A DNA stretch of 64,000 nucleotides from assembly GCA_963762965.1 (NCBI GenBank), contig CAVXME010000001.1:1860001-1924000 (forward strand), written 5' to 3'. Both the position numbers and the translations under genes were made by a program. Positions 1-7,189 of the stretch are shown here, piece by piece. Every line of letters starts with the position of its first letter. The stretch's first letter is position 1. Origin of the DNA: DATBAX01 sp963762965 (GTDB lineage Bacteria; Acidobacteriota; Terriglobia; Terriglobales; Acidobacteriaceae). The notes under the pieces were generated by a model. That model was not told the DNA's origin, made no database searches, and saw nothing but the letters and a program-made list of their open reading frames with translations.

Positions 1-333
1 ATAAGCGTCGGCCACCAGATAGACATTTGCGGTGCGATGCTTGAACACGCATCGTTCCAGCACTTCATCCTTGGGTTTTTCTCCCGAAGACAGTAATTTC
101 CAATCCGCGCTGCGCGCGAAGAATGTTTTCACTCCGTAGGCCGAGCCCCAGTAGAGATTGTGTTCGGCATCTTCGCCATTGCCCAGTATCTTTGCGACGG
201 GAACGATGCCTTGGTTGACGTTGTCGGCCAGTGCCACAAACACATGGATTGTGCGAGGTGGACTCTGCGCCAGCAGCGGGACACTTACCGCTGGGCCCAG
301 CAAAAGAGCCAGCAGCAGGCGATGTGGTTTCAT
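1..333 (-). CDS. Secreted hypothetical protein, 3' end outside the window
   Basis: Only the first 111 residues are present; the gene runs off the left edge. The N-terminus (MKPHRLLLALLLGPAVSVPL, then LAQ) is a clear signal peptide with a likely cleavage after Ala-Gln. The mature part begins PPRTIHVFVALADNVNQGI and continues with a conserved-looking stretch around 'EHNLYWGSAYGVKTFF', which suggests a folded domain rather than low-complexity sequence. I do not recognise the family. The ATG is the first codon of the signal peptide, and no alternative start fits as well. The gene is transcribed away from the parS pair, and no operon partner is visible. Confidence 0.75.
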   Translation of the reverse strand, partial: MKPHRLLLALLLGPAVSVPLLAQSPPRTIHVFVALADNVNQGIVPVAKILGNGEDAEHNLYWGSAYGVKTFFARSADWKLLSSGEKPKDEVLERCVFKHRTANVYLVADAY

Positions 334-491
334 GGAATCACGCTTCCGGCACGAGTATATCCCGAGGAGGCTGCTCACCTGGAGGTCCCATTCTGGAACT
401 GGCCTGCTCTTCCCAAAACGGGAATTTCCCCTAACCCCAGCCCTCGCAACCACATCGCCCGTTTTGTACATACATTCCGGTAAGCACAAAA

Positions 492-507
492 TGTTCCACG
501 TGGAACA
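492..507. promoter_or_regulatory. parS centromere site 1
   Basis: TGTTCCACGTGGAACA, a perfect 16-bp palindrome. It differs from the classical Bacillus parS (TGTTTCACGTGAAACA) only by one symmetric pair of substitutions. ParB (Spo0J) binds such sites and loads onto the chromosome to segregate the origin region. Read as protein the site gives the well-known spurious start MFHVEH. Confidence 0.9.
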
Positions 508-526
508 CTTCTCCAAATCGTCATAG

Positions 527-542
527 TGTTCCACGTGGAACA
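527..542. promoter_or_regulatory. parS centromere site 2
   Basis: Second perfect copy of TGTTCCACGTGGAACA, with its centre 35 bp from the first. It directly abuts the TAA stop codon of the permease gene. Two identical 16-bp palindromes this close cannot plausibly be chance. A pair like this is expected within the origin-proximal part of the chromosome, although parA, parB, dnaA and gidA are not in the window. Confidence 0.9.
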
Positions 543-1844
543 TTACGTCAAAATGGCAGGCCGCTTCCGCACCCAAAGCCAATTAAGCAGTCCGACCAGG
601 ATGGTGGCCAGCAGGATCAACGACCCACCCAAATCCACTCCCGTGATGAGCACCAGGCAGATCAGCACGCCCAGCCCCGCGAAGACGCGTCCCCCGGGGA
701 GCCGGAACCGGGCCGAGCCCGGCAGCTTCTTGCGCAGGACGGGGAGCGCCGCACATCCCACGCCGTAGTAAAACAGCCGCGCCACGGCGGAGAGGGTGAC
801 GTTCCACGAGAAGCTGCCCAGCAGCGCCAGCACCCAGGTCAGCGCGGCGAAGACCAGAATCGAAAAATAAGGCGTGCGAAATTTCTCGTGGATCGCAGAA
901 AAGATCGTGGGGAAGTCTCCGCCTTCAGCGAGTGCGAAAGTGATGCGGGGCACAGCCAGGATGTTGGCGCTGAGATAGCCATAGACGGAGACCAGCGCGC
1001 CTATTGCAACGAAAGACGCGCCGGCGTGGCCAAGAACAAGCCCGGCGACATCCGCCAGGGGACGCTCGCTGTGCCCAGGATCGGGCAGCACTCCGACCAC
1101 CACCCACTGGATCATGGTGTAGAGCGCGGTACAAGTGATCAGTGCGACGAAGAGGCCGAAGGCCGCGTCCCGGCGCGGATCTTTGGCCTCCGCCATGGGC
1201 GTGAGAGCAGTCTCGAAACCGCCGTAAGCAAACGCCAGCAGCAACACGGCTTTGAGCCAGGAGGCGGCGTGGGCCGCGGGAGCGATGCCCGGCGAAACCT
1301 TGTGGCCTGCGATCAAGTACAACATTCCGGCAATCGCCACCAGGAAAAGTGGAAGCAGTTTGGCGATGGTGAAGACGTTGCTGACCTGCGTCCCGGTTCG
1401 CACGCCGCGAAAGTTGATGAGGGCAAGCACCCCGACGAGCAACGTGAGGACAAAAAATCGCGGGACGGGTTCGCGGGCATGGGGCCAGAACTCGGCGAGA
1501 TAGATGACGAATAAATTCGCGTTGGCGGCGGGCGCGGTGAGGCGCGCCAGCCAAAGCATCCAGCCCATCTCGATTCCCATAAGCCGACCGAACGCCGCGC
1601 GCGCGTAGAGGTACGGGCCTCCTGCCTGGGTGAAGTGGGACGCCACTTCAGCGAAGCAGGCCATGATCACGCCCATCGACAGCCCAGCCAGCAAGACGGC
1701 CCAAACGCTGGCTGGACCCACGACTTTGGCCACATCGGCGGGCAGCTTGAAGATCCCACTGCCAATGATCGAGTTCACCACCAGCGCTGCGAGGCTCCAG
1801 CGTCCGATGGCGCGGACCAGGCCGGTTTGTGCGGGTTGAGACAT
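543..1844 (-). CDS. APC superfamily amino acid permease
   Basis: This 433-residue integral membrane protein belongs to the amino acid-polyamine-organocation transporter superfamily and probably moves amino acids across the cytoplasmic membrane with a coupling ion. The first membrane segment carries the APC glycine motif (VVNSIIGSGIFKLP, about residues 22-35), which forms the unwound substrate site in LeuT-fold transporters. A second hallmark follows (FTQAGGPYLYARAAFG, about 71-86). About twelve hydrophobic segments span the rest, ending in a short basic tail. Length is normal for the family. No Shine-Dalgarno motif is obvious before the ATG. The substrate cannot be read from the sequence. The gene runs towards the parS pair and stands alone. 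Confidence 0.88.
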   Translation of the reverse strand: MSQPAQTGLVRAIGRWSLAALVVNSIIGSGIFKLPADVAKVVGPASVWAVLLAGLSMGVIMACFAEVASHFTQAGGPYLYARAAFGRLMGIEMGWMLWLARLTAPAANANLFVIYLAEFWPHAREPVPRFFVLTLLVGVLALINFRGVRTGTQVSNVFTIAKLLPLFLVAIAGMLYLIAGHKVSPGIAPAAHAASWLKAVLLLAFAYGGFETALTPMAEAKDPRRDAAFGLFVALITCTALYTMIQWVVVGVLPDPGHSERPLADVAGLVLGHAGASFVAIGALVSVYGYLSANILAVPRITFALAEGGDFPTIFSAIHEKFRTPYFSILVFAALTWVLALLGSFSWNVTLSAVARLFYYGVGCAALPVLRKKLPGSARFRLPGGRVFAGLGVLICLVLITGVDLGGSLILLATILVGLLNWLWVRKRPAILT

Positions 1845-1938
1845 GGCGAGTTTGTATCACAAAGCGGCGCTTTTTGGAGTTGCTTTTGGCCTTGGACTGG
1901 GGCAGAATCCGACCGTCGTTGGGATACGTATTGAGTTT

Positions 1939-2628
1939 ATGGATGCAAAACGCCATTCCGTTTTCGTGACCGGTGGCACGGGCTATCTTGGGCGTCCGCT
2001 GGCTGCGGTGCTCCTCGAGCGCGGGCACGAGGTCAGAGCGCTAGTCCGCGCCGGTTCGGAAGAGAAGCTGCCCACGGGTTGCCAGGCCGTGATCGGCAAT
2101 GCTCTGGAAGGGAGTTCCTATGCGGACAAGATTCGTCCCGCCGACACCTTCGTTCAACTGGTGGGAGTGGCGCATCCGAATCCTTCGAAGGCGGCGGAAT
2201 TTCGCAGCGTGGATCTAGCATCAGCCCGGGGCGCGGTCCTGGCTGCGCTCAAGAGTGGAGTGCAGCACATGGTCTATGTGAGTGTGGCCCACCCCGCACC
2301 GATGATGAAGGCCTACATCGAAGTCAGAAGCGAGTGCGAGTCGATGATCCGCGAGAGTGGCATGAACGCAACTATTCTGCGCCCCTGGTACGTTCTGGGG
2401 CCGGGACATCGCTGGCCGTATGCCCTGATTCCGATGTACTGGCTGATGGAATGCCTGCCCAAAACGCGCGACGGCGCCCTCCGACTGGGGCTGGTTACTC
2501 GCGAGCAGATGATCCGTGCACTGGTGAATGCGGTGGAGAATCCGTGCCGCGGCATTCGCATCGTCGAAGTCCCTGAAATCCGCTCTGCGAGCGGGTTTGC
2601 GATGTCGGCGAGAGCCGCCTGCCTTTAA
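1939..2628 (+). CDS. NAD(P)-binding epimerase/NmrA-like protein
   Basis: A Rossmann-fold protein of 229 residues in the atypical short-chain dehydrogenase (NAD-dependent epimerase/NmrA) group. The dinucleotide-binding motif FVTGGTGYLGRPLAAVLLERG lies near residues 9-29, followed by an acidic/basic switch region (VRALVRAG). 'HMVYVSVAHP' takes the position of the catalytic Ser strand, and 'ILRPWYVLGPG' is the usual substrate-loop signature. The YxxxK motif is weak: the Tyr in 'KAYIEVRSECE' is followed at +4 by Arg. It may therefore be a non-catalytic sensor or a complex I-assembly-type homologue. I chose the ATG before DAKRHSVFVTGG; an upstream in-frame start at 1843 would add a poorly conserved 32-residue leader that overlaps the divergent permease start. 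Confidence 0.75.
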   Translation: MDAKRHSVFVTGGTGYLGRPLAAVLLERGHEVRALVRAGSEEKLPTGCQAVIGNALEGSSYADKIRPADTFVQLVGVAHPNPSKAAEFRSVDLASARGAVLAALKSGVQHMVYVSVAHPAPMMKAYIEVRSECESMIRESGMNATILRPWYVLGPGHRWPYALIPMYWLMECLPKTRDGALRLGLVTREQMIRALVNAVENPCRGIRIVEVPEIRSASGFAMSARAACL

Positions 2629-2756
2629 CTTCTACTCTCCCCAAAGGCCCTCCCTACCAAAGTAATCGCGAATTACCAAAGCGCATGCACATGGGGTATC
2701 TGTTCGGGCTGTCGAGCGGATGAGATGTTGGGATGGTCTTGAGGAAGCGCTGGGGC

Positions 2757-3149
2757 ATGGGAAAAGAAGAGTATCTGGACGAGGTCCACGTTCGAATTCT
2801 TCGCGTGACCGAAGACCTGCGCGCGATCCAGCGCGAGCTGAACTGCGCCGCCATGGAAGCGCCGGGCGATCCGGAATTGATGGAAGTGCTCAGCCAGTTG
2901 CCTGAGATGGAGTCGCTGCAAACGCTCAAATCCGCGCTCGACCAGATGCGCCACTTCCTCTGGTTCTATCAGCAGGTAGTGACCAACGAATCGCCCGAGG
3001 GTGAAAAACTTCGGCAAACCATAAGGCAGAAGCCTTCCAACGATAAGGCGCTCAGCCCCGACGCTGTTTTTGTAGAGAAGCTGAAGGATGCTGGAGACCT
3101 GGCCTTGTTGCAATATCTTGCCGATGGCAAGAGCCGCAAGCCGAACTAA
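2757..3149 (+). CDS. Conserved small hypothetical protein
   Basis: A 130-residue, mostly helical, charged protein with no signal peptide or membrane segment. The sequence (for example 'EVHVRILRVTEDLRAIQREL' and 'LSQLPEMESLQTLKSALDQM') reads as a helical bundle or coiled coil. I do not recognise a family. The start is ATG-GGA-AAA-GAA, chosen because GAGGAAG lies 8 bases upstream. An in-frame ATG at 2733 would add eight residues. The gene follows the epimerase-like gene on the same strand after a 128-bp gap and could share its transcript. Confidence 0.6.
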   Translation: MGKEEYLDEVHVRILRVTEDLRAIQRELNCAAMEAPGDPELMEVLSQLPEMESLQTLKSALDQMRHFLWFYQQVVTNESPEGEKLRQTIRQKPSNDKALSPDAVFVEKLKDAGDLALLQYLADGKSRKPN

Positions 3150-3151
3150 TA

Positions 3152-3232
3152 CAGTTTCGAGTTTCGGGTTTCAGCTCTCGAGAAGAACCACGATCCTGCA
3201 TGGCGATCTAAAAACTCGAAACCTCAAACTGG
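3152..3232. repeat. Imperfect inverted repeat built from GTTTCGAG words
   Basis: The arm CAGTTTCGAGTTTCGGGTTT (3152-3171) matches the reverse complement of 3212-3231 at 16 of 20 positions. It lies in the intergenic space between the converging hypothetical and vapC genes. No T tract follows, so it looks like a wordy intergenic repeat rather than a standard terminator, though it could still stop transcription. Confidence 0.5.
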
Positions 3233-3306
3233 AAATTTGAACCCATCTCATAAATGCCTCGAGTCCCCGAAGCCTAATCAGAATGAGTGCAGTGGCGATT
3301 TGAGGC

Positions 3307-3717
3307 TCAGCCGACCAAGGTCCAGTCCTCAATCGTTAACCTGTGAACACGTCGAAATTCCTGAGTGTTGTGGGTGACGAGCGTCAAGCCCAGGCTGCGA
3401 GCGTGGGCAGCGATGAACAGATCGTTGGCTGCAATCATCTTTCCCGATTTCTTCAACTGCGCGCGAATCTGCGCGTAGTGCGAAGCCGCGTTGTCGGGAA
3501 AATCCAGAACTTCCACGTAATTCAGAAAGGCGTTCAGCGCCGCTTCGTCCCGCTGTCGCCGAGGAGAGACTTCAACGCCATAGAGCAGCTCAGACTTGGT
3601 AACCACAGAGACACAAACGTCGCTAACCGGGACCTTTTGCAGACGCCGCAAAAGCGCATCATGGGAGCGCTTCATCACATAGGAACAGATGTCCGAGTCC
3701 AGCATGTAGCGGAGCAT
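3307..3717 (-). CDS. vapC: PIN-domain ribonuclease toxin VapC
   Basis: A 136-residue PIN-domain protein, the toxin of a VapBC type II module. Such toxins cleave RNA (often tRNA or rRNA) with Mg2+. The acidic quartet is visible: Asp7 (MLDSDICSY), Glu43 (VTKSELLYG), Asp99 (IAANDLFIAA) and Asn117 in the THNTQEF motif where many homologues have Asp. Length is typical. The ATG overlaps the vapB stop codon as TAATG, so the two are translationally coupled. An upstream in-frame extension would run back through vapB out of frame and is not credible. The order antitoxin-toxin and the palindrome ahead of vapB support an autoregulated operon. Confidence 0.9.
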   Translation of the reverse strand: MLRYMLDSDICSYVMKRSHDALLRRLQKVPVSDVCVSVVTKSELLYGVEVSPRRQRDEAALNAFLNYVEVLDFPDNAASHYAQIRAQLKKSGKMIAANDLFIAAHARSLGLTLVTHNTQEFRRVHRLTIEDWTLVG

Positions 3718-3968
3718 TACGGCTTGCGCTCCTGCACGGGCAGATCTTCCACACCTTCCATGAAGCTTGCCGAGGCGGCAGGCGCGTCTGCCAGATAGGA
3801 ACTCCAATCAAACGGCCGGGGCGACAGAACGACCTCGCTTCCCTCTCTGCGAATAAACACCTCCTGCGTGCGGAATTGAAACTCCTTGGGCAGGCGGACC
3901 GCCTGGCTGCGGTTATTCATGAACACTTTCGCCTTGCGCGCAGCGGATTGATTCCTGGATATTGGCAT
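3717..3968 (-). CDS. vapB: Antitoxin VapB (VagC/AbrB-type)
   Basis: This 83-residue antitoxin neutralises the VapC encoded next and binds its own promoter. The AbrB/MazE-like DNA-binding half is marked by 'KAKVFMNNRSQAVRLPKEFQ', the signature of VagC-type VapB proteins. The C-terminal part (FDWSSYLADAPAAS) resembles the toxin-wrapping tail. The chosen ATG (MPISRNQS) lies inside the palindrome at 3962-3987; another ATG two codons upstream is equally possible. Neither has a good Shine-Dalgarno motif, so the mRNA may be nearly leaderless. Confidence 0.85.
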   Translation of the reverse strand: MPISRNQSAARKAKVFMNNRSQAVRLPKEFQFRTQEVFIRREGSEVVLSPRPFDWSSYLADAPAASASFMEGVEDLPVQERKP

Positions 3969-3987
3969 ATACATAAGTATATGCCAA
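3962..3987. promoter_or_regulatory. vapBC operator palindrome
   Basis: A perfect inverted repeat with 11-bp arms, TTGGCATATAC and GTATATGCCAA, separated by ATAA. It covers the start codon region of vapB. AbrB-type antitoxins bind palindromes at their own promoter, so this is the expected autoregulatory operator. Its overlap with the start codon suggests that transcription begins very close to the ATG. Confidence 0.7.
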
Positions 3988-4067
3988 AAGAGAGGTGAAC
4001 GCAAGAGATGGATAAGCCCCTTGTCAGTCCGCTTTGAGGCGGAGGTTCTGAGAGGGATAGCAGTTTC

Positions 4068-5195
4068 CTACTCCACACTCACCGACTTCACTAGATTCCG
4101 CGGGCGATCGACATTCAAGCCTTTTTTCACCGTCATGTAGTAAGCGAACAGTTGCAGCGGTACGATCTCGAGAATCGGTGAGAGTAGTTCGGCGGTGTGG
4201 GGAACGAAAATCGTGTGGTCGGCCAGCTTGCGCATCTGCTCATCGCCTTCGGTGGCAATGGCAATCACGTGGGCAGATTGCTGCTTAAACCCCTTGATGT
4301 TGGCGACATTTTTTTCGTAGCGAAGAACGGAGCCGGGATCATTGCGGTCGCAGGTGGCGATAATGACGACAGGAAGCGTTTCGTCGATCATGGCCTGGGG
4401 ACCGTGTTTGGTTTCGCCGGTGGGATAGCCTTCGGCGTGGATGTAGGAGACTTCCTTCAGCTTGAGTGCGCCGTCCATGGCGATGGGATAGTGGATGGCG
4501 CGGCCAACGAAAAGAAAATCCTCAACTTTATAAAATTCAGCCGCCAGACGCTCGCACTCGCCCGCGGACTTCAACACGGTTTCGAGCTTGGCGGGAAGAT
4601 CCAGGAGTTCGCGGATGTATTGGCGGCGCTGCTCCTTGGCGAACTTGCCGCGCACCTGTCCCAAGTAAAGCGCGAACAGATAAAGCACAGCCATTTGCGC
4701 GGTGAAGGCTTTGGTGGAGGCGATGCTGATCTCCGGGCCGGCGAAGGTGTAGAGGACGCCGTCAGCTTCGCGGGCGATGGTGGAGTCGATTACGTTCGAT
4801 ATCGCGATGGTGCGTGAGCCTTTGGCCTTGGCTTCGCGCTGGGCGGCAGTAGTGTCCGCGGTTTCTCCGGACTGGGTGATGACGATGGTGAGTTCGCCGG
4901 GCCCAATCAGCGGATTGCGGTATTCAAATTCGCTGGCATAGTCGACGTCCACCGGAATGTTGACCAGGTCCTGGATCATGTACTGGCCGGCCATGCCCGC
5001 GTGACGGCTGGTGCCGGAGGCCACGATGTTGATGCGGCGCAGGGCGCGTAATTCTTCGGCGCTGATGCGAACGTCATCGAGGCGGACGACGGCGTCATCC
5101 AGCGAGACCCGCGGATTTATGGTGTCGCGGAGACCTTGGGGCTGATCGAAGATCTCCTTCAGCATGTAATGGGGGAATCCGCCTTTATCGGGCAT
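4068..5195 (-). CDS. GlmS isomerase-domain protein without glutaminase domain (NagB-II-like)
   Basis: Two SIS domains (about residues 45-190 and 215-350) correspond to the isomerase half of glucosamine-6-phosphate synthase. The protein has 375 residues instead of about 610 and lacks the N-terminal Cys glutaminase domain. It starts inside what is normally the linker (GGFPHYMLKEIFDQP). The sugar-phosphate and isomerase residues are kept: 'SGTSRHAG' and 'TQSGETADT' loops, Glu248 (LKLKEVS), His264 (TKHGPQ), and the C-terminal tail DRPRNLVKSVSVE with Lys370. Without a glutaminase it would use free ammonia, or run in reverse as a glucosamine-6-phosphate deaminase. The second is favoured by nagA lying 27 bp upstream on the same strand. 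The specific direction is inference. Confidence 0.8.
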   Translation of the reverse strand: MPDKGGFPHYMLKEIFDQPQGLRDTINPRVSLDDAVVRLDDVRISAEELRALRRINIVASGTSRHAGMAGQYMIQDLVNIPVDVDYASEFEYRNPLIGPGELTIVITQSGETADTTAAQREAKAKGSRTIAISNVIDSTIAREADGVLYTFAGPEISIASTKAFTAQMAVLYLFALYLGQVRGKFAKEQRRQYIRELLDLPAKLETVLKSAGECERLAAEFYKVEDFLFVGRAIHYPIAMDGALKLKEVSYIHAEGYPTGETKHGPQAMIDETLPVVIIATCDRNDPGSVLRYEKNVANIKGFKQQSAHVIAIATEGDEQMRKLADHTIFVPHTAELLSPILEIVPLQLFAYYMTVKKGLNVDRPRNLVKSVSVE

Positions 5196-5222
5196 CAGTG
5201 CTCCTAGATATTTTTGGCGGCA

Positions 5223-6389
5223 TCAATTCACCTGGCCGCGGATGATGGTTTTTTTCACTTCGCCACTCGGGCTTAGCACCACAATGTCTGCCGGAGCGCC
5301 CGGCAGCAACTGGCCTCGATCGTCCAGGCCCACGACCCGCGCGGGATTCAGGGTCACCGTGCGCAGAGTATGCTGCAAGTCCCAGTGCGCGAACCGCATC
5401 ACGTTGCGGACGGCAACGTCCATGGTCAGAAGGCTGCCGGCGATGTGGCCGTGGTGCAGAGCCTTGCCGTCTTTGACTTCTACTTCGAGCGAGCCGAGTG
5501 GATAAAGACCATCAGGCATGCCGGTGGCGGAAATGGCGTCGGTGATCAGGACGGCGTTTTCCGCGCCCTTGGCGGCAAGCACCAATTGAACAATGGCAGG
5601 ATCCAGGTGAATGCCATCGGCGATGAGGTCCGCAGTGAGTTGGGGATTGGTCAGCACTTCGCCGATGATGCCGGGATCGCGATGGCGCAGCGGCCGCATG
5701 GCATTGAAAGTGTGCGTGGCGTGCCGGGCGCCGGCGGCGACCCCGGCGCGAGCGGCCTTGAGGTCAGCATCGGAATGGCCCAGGCTCACGCACACCCCAC
5801 GCTTTGCGGCTGCGGCGATGACTTCGGGCGCACCATCCAGTTCGGGGGCGATGGTTATGACTTTGATATGCCCCCGCGCGGCTTGCCAGAAGCGCTCAAA
5901 CAACGCGAGCGTTGGCAGCAAGAGATCCTCGGGCGGATGCACGCCGGGTTGAGCGTGACTGATGAACGGGCCTTCCAGGTGGATGCCGAGCGGGGTGGCA
6001 CGCAAGTGGTCAGAGGCGGTGCGCGGGTCCGAACTGTTTTCAATGGCTATCGCCAAGCGCTCCAGAGCGGACAGAATCCGATCGATGGGGGCGGTGACGG
6101 TGGTCGGAAAATAACCGGTGACGCCGTGTTTCGCAATCAGGTGCCCGACCGCCGACAAACCGTCCGGGTTGGCCTCCATGACGTCGTGCCCAGCGCCGCC
6201 GTGAATGTGAATGTCGAGCAATCCAGGGGCGAGAACCGCGTCGCCGAAATCGACTTCGCGTATTCCTGTGGGAATGGAACGGGCCGCGCGGGAGGTGACC
6301 TCCACGATGCGCTGGCCATCCAGCAGAAGCAGAGGATTGTCCACCCGCTGGAGCGGAGTAAAGAGAGTTTTTGCGGTGAGAGCGATCAT
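5223..6389 (-). CDS. nagA: N-acetylglucosamine-6-phosphate deacetylase NagA
   Basis: This 388-residue amidohydrolase removes acetate from GlcNAc-6-phosphate in the cytoplasm, feeding amino-sugar catabolism or peptidoglycan recycling. Metal and substrate motifs are all present: HIHGG (His61, His63), HLEGPF (Glu139), GHSDA (His205), 'HATHTFNAMRP' (His226), DGIH, and the catalytic Asp284 in LITDAISATG. Length is normal. It is the first gene of a two-gene unit with the GlmS-like isomerase/deaminase, whose start is 27 bp beyond its stop. Together they would convert GlcNAc-6-P to glucosamine-6-P and then to fructose-6-P. Confidence 0.93.
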   Translation of the reverse strand: MIALTAKTLFTPLQRVDNPLLLLDGQRIVEVTSRAARSIPTGIREVDFGDAVLAPGLLDIHIHGGAGHDVMEANPDGLSAVGHLIAKHGVTGYFPTTVTAPIDRILSALERLAIAIENSSDPRTASDHLRATPLGIHLEGPFISHAQPGVHPPEDLLLPTLALFERFWQAARGHIKVITIAPELDGAPEVIAAAAKRGVCVSLGHSDADLKAARAGVAAGARHATHTFNAMRPLRHRDPGIIGEVLTNPQLTADLIADGIHLDPAIVQLVLAAKGAENAVLITDAISATGMPDGLYPLGSLEVEVKDGKALHHGHIAGSLLTMDVAVRNVMRFAHWDLQHTLRTVTLNPARVVGLDDRGQLLPGAPADIVVLSPSGEVKKTIIRGQVN

Positions 6390-6661
6390 CTATTAAAACG
6401 TTACAATTCTGGGGAAATCGAGGCTCAAGCGAGCTTGCATGCCGCGGCCCGGTCTCCCCAAAGCGCACTCTATTTATACGACAACTCAGTGCTATCGAGG
6501 GGTTTTTTCGGGCCCTCGCGCCAAGTTTTGCGGTGAGCGCAAGTCGGTAGGGAAGGGCATGCGAGTGTCGGCAGGATGCTATACTTTTCCTAGCGTTCTG
6601 GTTCTCAAGACCGGAATCGTCTCTGCGTTCCTGTTGTCTTCAGCGCAGGCCTGCATGTTGT

Positions 6662-6738
<77 letters not shown>

Positions 6739-7189
6739 ATTCCATCAAAGCCGTTGCGCGATTTCCTTCAGGCCGGCGGGCCCGCTCTTTCCTCAAAATA
6801 TAAAAGAAAGATTCAAGGATTGATGAAAGTTGCTTTTGGCATCCGTGTCCCAAAACGAAATGCTGTAGGACGCCAGCAACCATCAAAGAGAAGTTTCAGA
6901 GCGACTTGTCCGATGCGCGGATCGTCTGCAGTTCGTTCAAATCCATCTGCGCCCTGAATCTCGTGGATTTGCCGGGTGACTGCCGGTAGGTCGCCACGTT
7001 CCCGCCTGTTATGAACGACGTTCGGACTCCAAAGCCATCGCTCTTCAACCAGAATCAGGGGGGACAACCGCCGAAGCTTCAAATTGCTTGACAGCTGTTT
7101 TGGAATGGTGGTAAAGCTGTTGGACCACAGGTTACCCCGAAACTGCTATTTATCGCACTTCCATACTTCGATTCTCTCGGAGGGTCCGC
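6739..7189. other. Gene-poor spacer downstream of tRNA-Pro
   Basis: No convincing gene. A minus-strand frame of 89 codons (6813-7082) is open but has no recognisable motif, no ribosome-binding site and no partner, so I treat it as non-coding or as a gene remnant. The last 100 bp hold the probable promoter and 5' leader of the TonB-dependent receptor gene. In an island bounded by the tRNA this spacer is where an integrase gene would normally sit, and none is visible. Confidence 0.5.
7088..7116 (+). promoter_or_regulatory. Candidate promoter of the TonB-dependent receptor gene
   Basis: A perfect TTGACA at 7088-7093 is followed 17 bases later by GTAAAG, a weak match to TATAAT. Transcription would start about 65 bases before the GTG start codon. 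The -10 match is poor, so this is a suggestion. Confidence 0.35.

Noticed and set aside
526..768. Plus-strand reading frame beginning MFHVEH
   Set aside because: Its start is simply the parS palindrome read as codons, and the rest is antisense to the permease gene.
5370..6536. Long plus-strand open frame (388 codons) across nagA
   Set aside because: It mirrors nagA, which has all catalytic motifs; the opposite frame is low-complexity Gly/Arg/Asp-rich, as expected of a GC-rich antisense shadow.
6813..7082. 89-codon minus-strand frame after tRNA-Pro as a possible integrase remnant
   Set aside because: No tyrosine-recombinase motif (Arg...His-x-x-Arg...Tyr) can be seen; sequence gives no family resemblance.
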